Of a stretch of 64,000 nucleotides of DNA, positions 50,916-63,920 are shown piece after piece. Numbering within the stretch: position 1 is the first letter of the stretch; every line of letters begins with the position of its first letter. The translations under genes and the position numbers were made by a program. The notes below the pieces were generated by a model. It was given only the letters and a program-made list of their open reading frames with translations, had not been told where the DNA came from and made no database searches. The stretch is from Channa striata (lineage: Eukaryota > Chordata > Actinopteri > Anabantiformes > Channidae): assembly GCA_033026295.1 (NCBI GenBank), contig CM065172.1:14751165-14815164 (forward strand), read 5' to 3'.

Positions 50916-52480
50916 AAACATAAGCAGTTTAATATAAACAAAACATTTTACACACATAATTTATAAATGTTTTAAATTACAACATCTTTTGACCTGGCAC
51001 TCTAATTACCCTGTTGGTATGAGTCTTTATGCATAAATAGCATCCAAGTTTCCCTTCTATCAATTCGTGTACTGTACAATAAGTGAGGAATGTGAAGAAT
51101 TTTTATTACAATGCAGCCAGTGGAAGACGTGACATGCATGTATATTGTGATAACATTGTTGTGATCAAGAGGAAACACAATAGTACATTGGTCTTAGCAG
51201 AACTAGCAAAGGAAAGACCCAGGTCCTGAAAGTGGGTCTGGTGTCCAGTCAGGATCCCGAATATTTCTACCTCCCAATAATTTTAATATAAGAACCGTGA
51301 AGAGTGCATGTACGGACAGTTTACGTAAAATTTTTTCTGCTAATGTCATGCCTTTCTTTGTGTTAGGATGTTACATAAACGTATGTTTGATGAAAGGTTA
51401 AAAAAATGTGTTTTAGTGGTGCAGAAAGCAAGAGGGCACTGAGGCATAGAAGGGGTAGATCTGAATACTCTCCCTCTTTATGAACTTTTGGATTTACCAG
51501 TTTATTGTTAAACTTGGGCTTTTAAAATTTATTGGCTGAGAGGTATTCACACTGTATAAAGAGAAGCCTATTGATGATTATCTTTACTTAAACAGACCTG
51601 CTTAACTATGGACTGCTAAAATAAAGTGATGATAAAAAATCTCATTAATAAGTATATATTTGATTTATTCATTATTATGTAATTAATTAGAAATGATTAT
51701 TCCATGGAAAGAGACAGTATTTTTTCACGGTTTACATGTAATTTCATATTTATCCTTCTAATAACTGTGTGTAATTTTTCCGTTCAGACTGAGTAGTGGT
51801 ATATGTATCTATCTCTCATGGAATGTTTCTAGCATTAAAAGATTTGGATAGATGGTCATACACAGGCTTGAAGACAAAATAAAACAATAACTTAATAGCA
51901 TACTTTAAATTCCCTCTTGTGTGCATGCAAACATTGATGCACACATAACCTCTGTCAACTTCTTTCTTTATCATTACTTTTTTCTTACCTGCCAAATATA
52001 CTAAACAATGTTTAGTTCATCTTTTTGTTTGCATAAGTGGAATTTGATTTATAGAAATGTAACTTAAACAATACATGAATGTAACCAAGGTGCGTTTTGT
52101 GCAATAATAATATGTAAAAGCACAATAGCGGCCTGTTGTAAACACCATGATCCTGCTAGTTTAATATTGTTAAACTGAGACATTGTAACATCTGGGTGTT
52201 TGATGACATTATTACGTTATTAGGATTTTGTAAAATGTATGCAATCGTTCAGTAGAAAAAGATGAGGGTGACGCCATCACGTGAGACACTTTGCAGCACC
52301 AAAGCAGAAGTGCCTCAGAAAAAAACTGTTTCCGGACCTCAGGCTTATGACCGTGTATGGTTGGGAAAAAAAAAACAATTACTACAAAGATTTAAACTAG
52401 AATTGTTCAAATTATGAATAAACACATATGCAACCACAGACTAAAAGTACAGCTAATATTATTCAACAGGGAAAACGCTT

Positions 52481-52570
52481 GGCAAGTTCCCATCGTGCAG
52501 TCTCGGTCCCCCCTGCAGCCCCCCTCTGCATTATTGAAAGGGGCGGTCTGGAAAGAGTCTAAGCGGATCC

Positions 52571-52611
<41 letters not shown>

Positions 52612-52732
52612 CACGGTGAGAGAGAGAGAGAGAGAGACGCGCCAGTGTTGTGACCGGCCTGGACGGTTGTTGACACATTGTTCGGAGCTTCTCTCGGGGT
52701 TTAAACGCCAGAGCCTGCAGCATCCAGCGGAA
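52481..52732 (+). promoter_or_regulatory. tspan2 promoter and 5' leader region
   Basis: CpG frequency rises sharply here and stays high to about 53040, spanning exon 1, unlike the AT-rich flanks. A GC box (GGGGCGG) lies at about 52540-52546. A pure GT tract (52574-52610) and a GA tract (about 52618-52637) follow, and then the start codon. No ATG occurs between the GT tract and 52733. No TATA box is obvious, which fits a CpG-type promoter with dispersed starts. The transcription start is not determined, so the repeats may lie in the promoter or in the leader. Confidence 0.6.
52574..52637. repeat. (GT)n and (GA)n microsatellites upstream of the tspan2 start
   Basis: About 18 GT units are followed after a short spacer by about 10 GA units. 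They end about 95 bases before the tspan2 ATG. Long opposite-strand frames through here (His-Thr or Leu-Ser repeats) are artefacts of the repeat. Confidence 0.93.
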
Positions 52733-55700
52733 ATGGGGAAGGTGGAAGGAGGCATGAAGTGCGTGAAATACCTTCTGTTCGTCTTCAACTTCATCTTCTG
52801 GGTAAGTGCAGGCTGAGGCTGAGCAAGTGCAGCGGCGCGGGCTCCGTGTTCTCATGGAGGTGATGCTCGCTCCCTCTGTCGAACTCAGGCTGCTTCGTCC
52901 TGGCTTCGCTCCGCGCGGCGCTGAAAGGGTGACAGCCCGAGCTTTTCGCTTTTGGCTCATCGGGCTCAAATCAGATTTTCCGCAGAGGAAAAACCCGCCC
53001 CCCCCCTCTTTTTTTTTCCCGGGGAAGCGTGTTTTTGAAAGGAAGACTGAATGAAAAGACAGAGTGAGAGACTGAGAGGAAGCGTGGAAAACAAACCCTG
53101 CAGTCTGCTGCCTCATTAACAGACAGGATGGAGCTGATTGATAAAATCGAGTTGCAGCTTCTCTTTCCTCTGTTCAGTTTTTAAGAACCAGCACTTTTGC
53201 ATTCTGACAGACACTTTGTTAAAGACACACTATCAGGTGCATGTGAAAGGTGCATATGTGAGCTCATCATAAATCATGCTCGCATACATTCAGAATTTAC
53301 TCTATAAACGAACACACTCTCTACAGGAAGCTGGCCTGCCCATAACCATTGGGATAACCTTTGCACGTGTGTGTGTGTGTGTAAGAACTCACTTTGGCTT
53401 ATGTGTGCTGCCATTCACACTCCTCTGAGGGAAAGTTCCTTTTGTGTGTGTGTGTGTGTGTAAGAGAGAGATAGAGAGATTTTCCAACAGGCATCTGTGG
53501 AGTGGATCAGGCGTTGAATGCAACGTGAATGGATCCATTGTGACAACAGGACAATGGCATAACTTCAATCTGCTGCGGCAGATCCTGCTGGAGACCTAAT
53601 CGCAGCAGCCCCTCCACGTCCCGGGATTGAGTTGTTCAATCTACACTTCACAGCATCCAAGATGGGTGTGGCTGCCACTGAAATCTTTTGATACTCTTGC
53701 AGACACAGACAGGGCCAAGGAGAATGTGACAAAGAGGTGGGGACAGTAAATGCTTAGTAACAGAAGAAAAGGATAGAGAAAGGACAGTGAATAGGAAAAA
53801 GGGGTCACTGGGAGATTGAGAGGGATATTCGTGTGCGTGTGTGTATGCTCACAGCAAAAGAAGGACAGTTGACCCAAATAAGGATAGAAAATACACATAA
53901 ATGGTGGGGCATTGTGTGCTGATGGTGTCCTGTCATACAGGATCAAAAATCTATGTTCTGGTGCTCTATGCATATGGATTCTGCACATTTCCTGTTCATT
54001 TAAAACTGAACAGTGATCACTCTCTGCTAATGCAAACAGCATCCCAATTCCCCACAGGGCTGTTGATGTTGGAGCGAGAGATAATGAGAAGAGTGCATGT
54101 GATGAGAGTGGAAGAGGGGGGCTGAGTGGCTCATCTGTTGAAAAGGCTGCTGAAAATGGATAGCTATAAAATATACTGACACATTTTAAACACATTTTAT
54201 CTTACCTGAATGATGAACAGTACCTTCAGTAAGCAAACGTCATCGGTATCTGCAGACTAAGTTGCGTTTAAAAGCTACGTGTCATCCATCATAATGTAGT
54301 GACGTTCCTGCAGGGATCCCATGACTAAACTGTCATTAATACTGTACGGCACAGGCCAAACGTTCATATATATTACACGGATAGTGACAAATACAAGAGC
54401 CTTGGTGCTTGTCTGGTCTGTCTTTGTAGGTTCCAGCTCACAGACTGTCCCATTCAGCCAAAGCTGATCCCTGTGAGGTGCATTGATTTACCTGTTACTT
54501 TGCTTAGTCCACAGAAGTATTGGTGAGTGTGTATGCCAGTCAAATTTATCGTTTTAATTTGCTTGCTAGCTTAACTTGGAGGAAACGATTTTTATTCTTA
54601 TCAACACTCATTTCTTTAAAGAGCAAATAATTCAATCAGTCCACAAGCTCAACAAGCACGAGGCCTATATGTGTCTGTTAGCATATTATGCTTCATTACA
54701 TTGGGACCTGCACTATGTTTAATAAAATAGCTGTAAATCATATATTACGATATAAATTTTTTTGCATACATATAACTTAGTTTGAGAACGGATGCACAAT
54801 TAAACTAACTTTAATACTTAGCAATCCAGTCTAATAACTGGGTAAGTGACTGAAAATAAAAAAGCCTGAAGTTAAAAGATGTATGTAATATGAATAAAAG
54901 TTTTTAATTCCACTAGTTCCACAAGATAAAGATGTGATACAAAAACAGAGAGAGACATTGACAAGTTTTATGCGATAATTTTAATAAAATATAATGACAC
55001 TCAACCCATAAAGGTCAAGTATTTAATCAAAAGTAACACGTAAACTAGTAGACATGTAAAAGGCCATGAGCTTGTATTTTAATGATGATGTGACGATCCA
55101 GCGGATGATGCCTACATTGTTCATCTGAATATCTTTAAAACAGCTCCCAACTCGTACTGTGGCAAAGTAAAATGAGAATAAATCCATCTATAATTATATA
55201 TTCTATAATTTTTTTTTTCTTTTTTTTATGTCTGACCGTGTCTGTTCTCCCAGCATAGGCCAGATGTAACTCACTCACAAACAAGCTTAATTTTTTCTGC
55301 TTTTAGTCAAATTTATATGTTATTTTTTCCCTGGAAATAAAGTAATGGATAATGTCACAGACTGTCTCTGACCAAGACCACAACCCTGTGTCAGCTCAGC
55401 GCCTGTTCTCATGGAAATTCCCCACAAAAACACTGTTTAACTGCACTGTTAAAAAATAGGCCTTACACCACAAAAGAACCTCAATTAGGCTTAGACACAA
55501 AGAGATTTTCATCCAAATATGTGAATATCCATATGTACAAACAATCTTCAGAGGTTTTTGGGTAAGGGAACTCTCCTAGTCTCGGTTCTGTCTGTCTTTA
55601 GAGACATATAAGCTATACAGGAGTATTACAGTAGGACACAGATATGAGTATTTGTGTCTGAATAAGATGCTCTTGTCTGTCTCTGGTCCTATTATACCTT

Positions 55701-58700
55701 ATTATTACTTTTGCTTGCATTTCTTTATTAATATTTTCTTATTGTCTGTCTCTTTCCCTCCCATTGTGTGCCAAAGTGTATAGTCCCAGAGAGACAGCGG
55801 CTCTTTGTCCTCTGGGTGAGGTTGAGAGGGAGGGAGAAAGAAGAGGTGGGGTAGAGGATGGTCAGGGGGCGAGGAGGGGTAGATTTGGGAGGTCCAGAAG
55901 CGGGAATGAGAAAGGGGTGTGTCTGCCGTCAGCCCTGATAATGATGGCAGATAAAGTAGTTGGGGGGGGGGGATTAAAGCAGTGAGGGGGTTACTGGGAC
56001 CCTTGGGACAGGCTTGGTAGTGCCAGGGCTGAAAGAGTACTTGGCATGTGACAGCAGTGTTGGAAGGAGCCCCCCTCGGTCTAAAATGAGATTGTGGGAT
56101 TCATCTGCTTCTCAAAAGGCTTTTAAATGAAGCTGTATTAAAATGGCAGTTTGGCCATAAAACAACCACCTGCTCCACTGTGTTACAGTTTTTGGTGACC
56201 CAGCTCTTTTAGCGCTGGATGCACATCCACCTCCATCAGTGGACAGCAGTGCTCCCCTCACACCTCCACCAACACCACCTCACTATCAGGTGTTCGGACA
56301 AATACCAGCATTAAACAGATCCAGAGTCCATCCATGGACTGATCCAGCCTGGTTCAGTAGGTCCGAACATCCACACAGCCTTCACTCGGCTGTGCTTTAT
56401 CACTTTGGACCTACTCATCCTGAAACCCTAAGAGCTCAGCTATCCCATACATCACCACGCATGACACTAAATCCTCCGTTTGGGAGGAAGCTTCCCAATA
56501 CCTGTCCCATTTCGATGTTTTACTACTGAGATACTGGCTTTACTTCAAACCAGCACCATAAAATATAACCTGTGGACCTGGAGCGCAGGATGAGAGACGT
56601 GGAGACAGCGAGGACGAGGATGAGACACAGACGATAAAGAACAAAACAACAGAAATTGCAAAACCAGAAAGTGTAGCTTAGTTGTGGTATACAAGAGGAA
56701 AAATGATGATGGAATAGTTTGTTTTTGCCTAAACTTGGCAACGAGTTTTTGTTTTTCTAAATAAATTCGACTTGGAGCTGGAGGACACAGAAACACACAG
56801 TCACAAAAAAGAGATCTACGGCACAGAAAGACCATGGGACATAATTTTCTCCATTTACACAAAACCTTTTATGTTTGGGCACACACACACACACACAGGC
56901 ATAGAGGCTGCGTTGTTTTGAAGCTGAGATCGGAAGGTTTTTAGATTGGATTATCCTCAGGGGGGCATGGGCTGAGTGATCATTAAAACCTCTCAGCATT
57001 GATCTGTCAGTGGAGCACCCACCGCAGCCCCTGCACGCGAAAACATCTCAGCTCCCAGGAAATAGGAATTTACTTATGTCTGCTGACCACTTTAGAGAAT
57101 AATATTTTTTCTATGTAATGCTCCTAAGCTAGAGAGAGGAGTGCGATGGTGCTTTAGATGAAGGAAAGTATGAGCAACATGTAACCACATTTCCAAACAA
57201 ACAGGAGAGTCTGGTTAAGCTCAAGGTGCCACAGTGCTGCCCACGGCCAAGTGGATCATTTTCTCCCTACTTGCTCTTACATAACTTGCATTTCTCTAGA
57301 CTCTTTTGCTCTGCAACATCACTGATCCACCTATGTGCAGACAAATATTCAGACCTGTTGTATTATACAAAACATTACGTTTTAGCTTAAGTTCCACTTA
57401 TACTCTGTCTACTTGTACGCTACTTCTCATAGTTGTGTTGCCGAACTGCAAAGGGTGGAGGGCTGGAATGGAAACTCCACAGCACCATTTGCTTTATTAA
57501 TGTGGAAAATCACATATAGAGGAACAGAAGAACAAGCCCTCAGAAGGGCTGAAAACGCGCAGTGTTAGGTTAGGTTAGGTGAACAGAGCTTTGTGTAGGG
57601 CAACGATGTAAGATCTGAAGATAAAATATAAGGAACATGTGTCATTATTAAATGAGTAACAGATTATCCACTTTCTGTATTTCTGCATCTATGTGGCAAT
57701 TTGATAAATTTGATTACATCTACGTCCAGAATAGAAGAAAAGAAGCAAGTTCCTTTGCGTGTGCAGTTGGCATTTATTAGGATGTAGCTACAATGAAAGC
57801 GTGCTTACACAGGCCAGCCCAAGAGTGTAGACAGAAGTTTTTTTGATGCATTACCAAGAAATATGTACATAGTATTTTATGTTGTTCTGTTTCCATTCAG
57901 TTGATGGGATCCTTCGTTCTGGCAGTGGGACTGTGGCTGCGTTTTGACCGTGAAACAGTGTCTCTGCTCAACGGTGATAAAGCCCCAGACACCTTCTTCA
58001 TTGGTGAGTGCCACGGCACAATGTTCACACAGTGTGGGCGTGTAAGAATCACAAGTTTCTGTTGTCAATGCGAAATGATTTGTGTTCTTTTGGGAGGTTT
58101 TTCTTGTAAGGCTCTGCTCGGGTGCGTGTGTTTAATATACGCTGCTGAGAAACCACTGTAAATGGGTCATGGACAGTTCAGTTGTTTTATTCTGAAGAAT
58201 GCGTAATTAGTAAATTTAGGCACATTCTTTTAAATATTTTGAGGTTGCATTTAATAATAAATTTGATTGCTGCTTTTTAAAGCTCTGTATTTCTGTATAA
58301 TTTCTAAAAACTCAGTCAAAACTTTAAACATATAATTTTCAATAGCAGATTTCATAAAGTTCAAATCAAACAGGAAGAGCAAAGACATGAATAATACTCT
58401 AAAACATAAAACCATAAAACCATAAAACAATAAAACCTAATTAAACACACGCCCAAACAAGTGGGTGTTAAGCTGCTTTTTAAAGTGTCCACAGATCCTA
58501 AATCCAAACTGTGCCGTGTGTCAATGTATGAGTCCAAGTCTCGTATGCAGCAATGTTTATTGTTGGATACACTTACACACTATATACTTCAATACACTTA
58601 CACTTACACACTTATTCACACTTGAACACAAGTGTGAATAACAGGAAATAACTGCTGTTCACGAAACATAAATGCACAGGGGAAACTGCACGTTTTCTCA

Positions 58701-61364
58701 CCACCTTTCAGTCAGTCATCCTGTCCCAATGGAAAGAAAGTGGGAGGAGGAGAGGAACAGTTAAGAGGAAACTCCTAGAAGCAGATGGGAATCCATGGCA
58801 ATATCAAACGGAGTGAAAGAGGAGAAGAGAGCTGTTTGGTTGTACTCTTCTCTGCTCACAATCAGTTTGGCTGAGAGTTACCATAATTCCAGTTATTTAA
58901 GCAGCCTCCAGACTAAACAACTCTGTTCCTGATTTCTTCTCTCACCCACTTTAAGGAGTAAAAACGTTGTTTTGTGTGTTCTTCTACGTGTGTTCCTTTC
59001 TTTTTTAATGCGTATTACACAGAGGCGTTTCATCACTTCCTTCTCTTTATGTGAACATACTGTATTTCTGAACTGACACTTAGATGTCAGTGTGGTTTTT
59101 GCCGGGGATATGTGTCTGCCGCTGTAAGGTTCTCTGAGAGTTTAGTGCTGCACATGGCTTTGACAGCTGAGAGCGCTGATCACGCCACGTCACGTCTCCA
59201 TGACACCAAACCCACACAAACTTCTGTGTACTTGATGTGTGATAAGGAAATGAGAACAACTTCAGTGGTATTACATCACCAAGTCTCCCAACTAACAACA
59301 AAAAGGAACAAGTCTTTTCATTGACTTCTTATGAACTGTCTTCTTTTGCCCTCTCATCTCTTACCCCCTTTCATCTGCAGGGCTGTCACACAGACACAGA
59401 CCCCACCTGTATAAGAGCGAGCTGGTCGAACCAATCTGTAGTTGAGTTCCTCCCTGCAGACCTAACAGTGATATAGTTTTACTAATGAGAGGATTGAGGG
59501 GAAATCAGGACATCTGTGGAACAAGAAGTATCCCACTTTGGATTATGCCTAAATGAAGCTCAGAGACATAATTTTATAAGACATCTCAGTGAGAACACTA
59601 TAAAAATCCTCAACGAGTGGGTCCGGTCTAAAAATGGCTGTGACAAAGCATCAGTCACTTTGCTGCCATTTGTTCAGCTGACCACAAAAATAGTGCAGCC
59701 ATCACTGTTAATGCCACTGTCTGAGCTCTGCTTGGCAACTGAGACACTCACTTCAAATGTACATTCCAAGTGAGAAGCTGCCCCCTGCCGGTCACTGTGT
59801 GCACTTACACTGTTGGATTGGCAGAGAGAAGCTGAGTCTGTTAAGATAAATGTGATGGAAAATCAAGGCACAGAAACATAGTCAACGTAGGCTGATTATT
59901 GTGATCGTGCTCATAAATAGAGCCCTTCAAAGTAAATGCTTTTTAAATGTGTGTTTCTCTTCCCTGCGGCCCCAGGTGTGTACATCCTGATTGGTGCTGG
60001 CGGTCTTGTAATGTTGGTTGGTTTCTTCGGATGCTGCGGAGCTGTTCGGGAATCTCAATGCCTTCTGGGTTCAGTGAGTGCAAATGTTTGTGAGGTTTTG
60101 TCATTATGAAATTCTGATGTGAATTTTAAGTGGTTAGCACAAATGTTTTTCAGCAATTCTATAACTCATCTACAAGTAGTGATCAGTTATTGTGTTTTTT
60201 CTTTTCAGTTTTTTGCCTGTCTTGTAATTATCTTTGGAGCTGAAGTAGCAGCAGGAGTGTTTGGATTCTTAAACAAAGAAAAGGTGCATTTATTATTTCA
60301 TAGTTTGAGTAGTTGAAATTATGGTTTTCATGCCACAGTGATAAATCAGTGGGACCATAGGATTCACTTTAATTCTCTCTCACAGATAATCAAAGATGTT
60401 CAGAACTTTTACACAACAACCTACAATGAAAATGCTAACAGCACTTTGATCAGCTCATATCAGAAAATAGTAAGTTTGCACAATTTCTTGAAAATGATCT
60501 TTATCAAGTTTGTCATTTTGTCTTTTTTTACTAGTTTGCAGCACAAACATGAAATGACTTAACAATAAATTGTCCTTTCTTTTAAAGAGTTTACTTCGAC
60601 CAGTGTGTCGCCACCAACGTTTGCTTTTTTTATTGATACTAAACAAAGTGTATATGAATGTTAATGATCTTGTTCAGAAAGTCCTCTTCTTGAAACTGTT
60701 TATGATTTACACCTAACAAGGCTAAAATTTTAAAATGACATTATCAAATTCATAACTTTAGAATACACTGTTTTCTTATAGGAGTACTAGTGCTTTTGTA
60801 CTTTAGGCAAGTTATAAACCAAAGGATTTAGTACTTGAAAAACAATTTGAAGTGGCAAGTAAATTGCTTTTTATTTATTTCTTCTTTTATTGTTATTATT
60901 TATTATTAATAATGATAATAAAAATGTTCTATTTCTGCCACTTTTTAGCTCAACTGTTGTGGAACCACAGCAAAGCCCTGCCCTGATGCCAAAGCAGATA
61001 CCGCGGTAAGATCCGCCACCAGACTCTGCATAAAAATAAATTGCATATGTTTAACGTTTGTGTAATATCACCTTACACAACTTCCTTTTTCACTTGAATT
61101 TCTTTGGTCTGCAGAACTGTGAGATTGGCATCAAAGACTTCTTCAACAGTAAACTCCACGTCATTGGTTACGTGGGCATCGGAATCGCTGGAGTCATGGT
61201 GAGTCCAGAACATTGAAGAGTTAAAAACACATAAATACACACATTTCAGGATTTAGTGAATGATTTTACTGAAAATGTTTTTGTTTTTCTCTCAACAGAT
61301 CATTGGGATGATCTTCAGTATGGTGCTCTGCTGTGCCATTCGCAACAGCAGGGACGTCATTTAA
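52733..61364 (+). CDS. tspan2: Tetraspanin-2 (eight coding exons)
   Basis: Coding exons are 52733-52801, 57901-58003, 59976-60073, 60209-60283, 60386-60469, 60949-61005, 61115-61198 and 61299-61364. All introns are GT-AG and phases agree, giving 636 nt or 211 residues (human TSPAN2 has 221). The start has a strong context (G at -3 and +4). Membrane segments lie at about 13-35, 59-80, 88-110 and 179-204. The large extracellular loop (about 112-178) has the CCG motif at 146-148, further cysteines at 154 and 164, and an N-glycosylation sequon N133-S-T. The C-terminus GMIFSMVLCCAIRNSRDVI is essentially that of vertebrate TSPAN2, as is GFFGCCGAVRESQCLLGSF. Juxtamembrane cysteines (10, 77, 78, 199, 200) are likely palmitoylation sites. 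Tetraspanins organise membrane microdomains, and TSPAN2 is linked to oligodendrocytes and neurons in mammals. The a or b duplicate is unresolved. Confidence 0.96.
52802..57900 (+). other. tspan2 intron 1
   Basis: This 5.1-kb intron begins GTAAGT and ends TTCCATTCAG. Its first about 240 bp continue the CpG-rich zone and include a C run (about 52990-52999). GT tracts lie at about 53365-53382 and 53443-53462 and a G10 run near 55964. An unexplained proline-rich open frame at 56189-56529 is listed separately. A long first intron after a small first coding exon is usual for tetraspanin genes. Confidence 0.85.
56189..56529 (+). other. Unexplained open frame inside tspan2 intron 1
   Basis: A frame that stays open from 56161 to the TGA at 56527-56529 is preceded by an acceptor-like TGTTACAG (AG at 56187-56188). 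From there it encodes about 112 residues, with SSAPLTPPPTPPHYQVFGQ near the start and FGRKLPNTCPISMFYY at the end. It has no good ATG near its start (GTG at 56239), no recognised domain and no obvious downstream poly(A) signal. It could be an alternative terminal exon, an old exonised fragment or chance. I do not recognise a family. Confidence 0.2.
58004..59975 (+). other. tspan2 intron 2
   Basis: This 1.97-kb intron begins GTGAGT and ends GCGGCCCCAG. It contains short tandem CATAAAAC-like units near 58405-58435 and CACTTACA-like units near 58570-58612. A 13-bp perfect inverted repeat with a 4-base loop lies at 58612-58641. No additional exon is apparent. Confidence 0.85.
58612..58641. repeat. 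13-bp perfect hairpin in tspan2 intron 2
   Basis: TTATTCACACTTG (58612-58624) is the exact reverse complement of CAAGTGTGAATAA (58629-58641), with an AACA loop. It adjoins a run of imperfect CACTTACA repeats. No function is evident. Confidence 0.85.
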
Positions 61365-62241
61365 GCTGGATCCTTGACCTGTTTCCCTCCCCTGTCCCCT
61401 GTACAGCCACCAGATAAAACACCAGCCTCTGTCCATCGTCCACATGGACGCAGGAAATCGTCCATGTTCAAAGAAATTCCTTTTCATTATGGTGCTTTGC
61501 TTTATTTATTTGCCATAACAAGGTAGTAGACTTAGACCATTGATTTATGCAGTGAGAACTGCGTAAATGTCTTACGTTGACTTGTCAGTTTGTTTTTCCT
61601 TATGACCATTTGGCTACCACTAAAATTTTAACCCACATACTGTCGAAGCAGTGTCAATGCTTTTTCACACCGCCTTGCCACCTACCCCATGCCTGTGGGA
61701 AACTTAAGCTGAGGAGAGCAGTCTGAGGTGAAATCATGTGCGTTTGCTTACCTGGGCTCACAGACATGAACACACGGAGACACACAGGCAATACTGTGCT
61801 TTGTGAGACCACGGCCTTGTCTGACTTCTCACAGAGGGTCCCGATTGCTGGTTTGAGAGGGGAACATCAGGAAAGGGAATGTCACCGTTGTGCAAATCCT
61901 CACAATAAGCTGAAAAGTTCATCAGCACTTCACTTCTCTCTATACATCATGGATGCACAGTACACCTGCATGACCATCAGCCTCCTGAAGGACCCCATGT
62001 CTGCTGACTACAACCACTTCACCTCCTCTTACCACAAGGCCACCAGAGCATCATTACTGCAACTGCAAGGGGGGATGCAGCCTTCTTCCCTCAAACCACG
62101 AGGAGACTCTGGAACTTGAGCACCAAATGGGTCCATGAGAAACAACATTTACCTTTTACATGTGTTTGTATGACAGTTGTGCAGAAAGTGCTAAAACACT
62201 CTGTCCAATCAATATAGAAGCCAGGATTATTTTAAGGGAAC

Positions 62242-62247
62242 AATAAA
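62242..62247 (+). promoter_or_regulatory. Possible proximal tspan2 polyadenylation signal (AATAAA)
   Basis: A canonical hexamer lies about 880 bases after the stop codon, in AT-rich sequence. Use of this site would give the shorter 3' UTR. Confidence 0.4.
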
Positions 62248-63920
62248 TACTATTATTTACTTTTTTGCAAAGAGTTTAGGAGGAGGAGGTTGATTGTGCT
62301 TTCATGTCTGCATGGTAAATATGGTCAATACTTTATGAAGTCACAGCCAGAAACTGCTGAGGCAGAAGCAGTTACTAATGTTAAACTCTTTTAAGCTCTT
62401 TTAAACCTAACTAGTTAAAGGCTATTCACCAAACAAACATGAAAGTAAGCAGTCTTCTAGCTTATGGCAAGAATGTGTAGATAAATCTATTCTGTTAAAC
62501 AACCACACGAGTTATTCAGACTTTACATAGAAAAATTTATAATTTCGCAAACAACCCATTTGCGTTTAAGAAATGCTCACTATGGTAGATTACACAGTTC
62601 AGGTTTTACAGGTTCTGTGTTGAGCTTACAAGGTACTGAAAACATAAAAGGAAAAACCTGCATTTGACAACAGCCGCCATAAAATGTGTTTTTAATAAAC
62701 TGTCTGTAGTTATGGAGCTGCAATTGTAAAATTCACCACAACAAGAAAAACCCAGAAAACACAAAGCATCGAATGAGATGTAAAACCTCAATTTAGTTAA
62801 TTTTATTGGGTTAGTTAAATCAGGACAGGTTTATTTTCAAGGGTTTATTCCAAGTATTAGGATTCTAAGATGTAACTATGTGAATTTTTGTAGTTGTATG
62901 TTTTTCGTGGCCACTGTGATAGTTACTATTTCAGATGCTGTGTGTAGACAAAGGCTTGGAGTAGGTGTTCAATGTTTAGTCATGGCCGTGTTTGCCATAG
63001 TCATAGCAAACCCACACAGCTAAAACCGCTTCTTTCCGTGCCTTTCTTTGACAACAAGCTATTTTTGAACAGGCTCTCTGAACATAGCAATCAACCTAGC
63101 AAAAGTGTACATATGTTTGTAGAGTTGGACTGCATTTAATTGTCACACGTATTCAATGAGTAGCACAAATGGCCCGACTTGCTATTGTTGTTTTGGTGCG
63201 TTTCAATGTCGCACTTCACTTAATCTTCTCGGCCAAGAAAGTCTAAGTGATGAAAGCAACAGTGTCTCTGCCAATTATTTCTAAAGCCTCTTGGTACTAA
63301 GACATTTTATTTTGAGAACTTGAAAAACCATTTTTATGATGATGAAGTCAGAGTGATTAAACTGTGTCTGGCACAAACATATGGATATTGTTTTTTTTGT
63401 TTGTTTTGTTTTGTTTCATTTTTGCATTTCATAAGTTAGGAGACAACTAATGTTTACTTTCATTGAGATGCCAGTAGGCAGTGTTTTCGTCTGAGGTCTG
63501 AGGCAGCACAAGAGTCACCAGACTATCACTGCAGAGGCTTTGTTGGGTTTAAATAGAAAGAGCTAACGGTTACTCAATCCCACATTTGTGTACACAGCTT
63601 TATATAGCTGATTGTGTCGTCATTTATTTGAACACTATTTTTGGAAACTCAGGACAACAGGTTTTTAACAAAGTGTCTAATAATTTCTGATGTAGTGAAA
63701 TCAACACAAGAAAAACAGCTTCATACACTGTGATGTGAATGTGTGTTAAATTTGTTGGGGCCTGTACCGAGGAGAAGATTTGCAATTTTTTTCTTTTTAT
63801 GCTGTGTAAACACAAAGCAGGACTTGTATGTATGTCCAGATTGGACATTTTCCAAAGTAATAACATTGTCCAAATATCCCTGTACACCGTGACGACGGAG
63901 GTCCAAAGATGGAGTGCTTA

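Larger units (their letters stand above)
47411..52480. other. Spacer between the NGF gene and tspan2
   Basis: No coding exon is supported. It contains a T23 run at 47843-47865 and a dispersed repeat copy at about 50785-50915; the rest is AT-rich. The frame at 48131-48451 (- strand) has no family features. Regulatory elements for either gene may be present but cannot be identified by eye. Confidence 0.6.

Noticed and set aside
52407..53116. Several long - strand frames (up to 185 codons) over the tspan2 promoter
   Set aside because: They are shadows of the GT/GA repeats and the CpG-rich leader, giving His-Thr and Ser-Leu repeats. tspan2 on the + strand explains the region.
53641..54195. 184-codon - strand frame in tspan2 intron 1
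   Set aside because: Its Ser/Leu/Pro/Phe-rich composition comes from purine-rich + strand sequence and GT tracts. No family features or splice context.
57571..57585. GTTAGGTTAGGTTAGG-like motif considered as an interstitial telomere repeat
   Set aside because: The unit is TTAGGT rather than TTAGGG and only about three copies occur.
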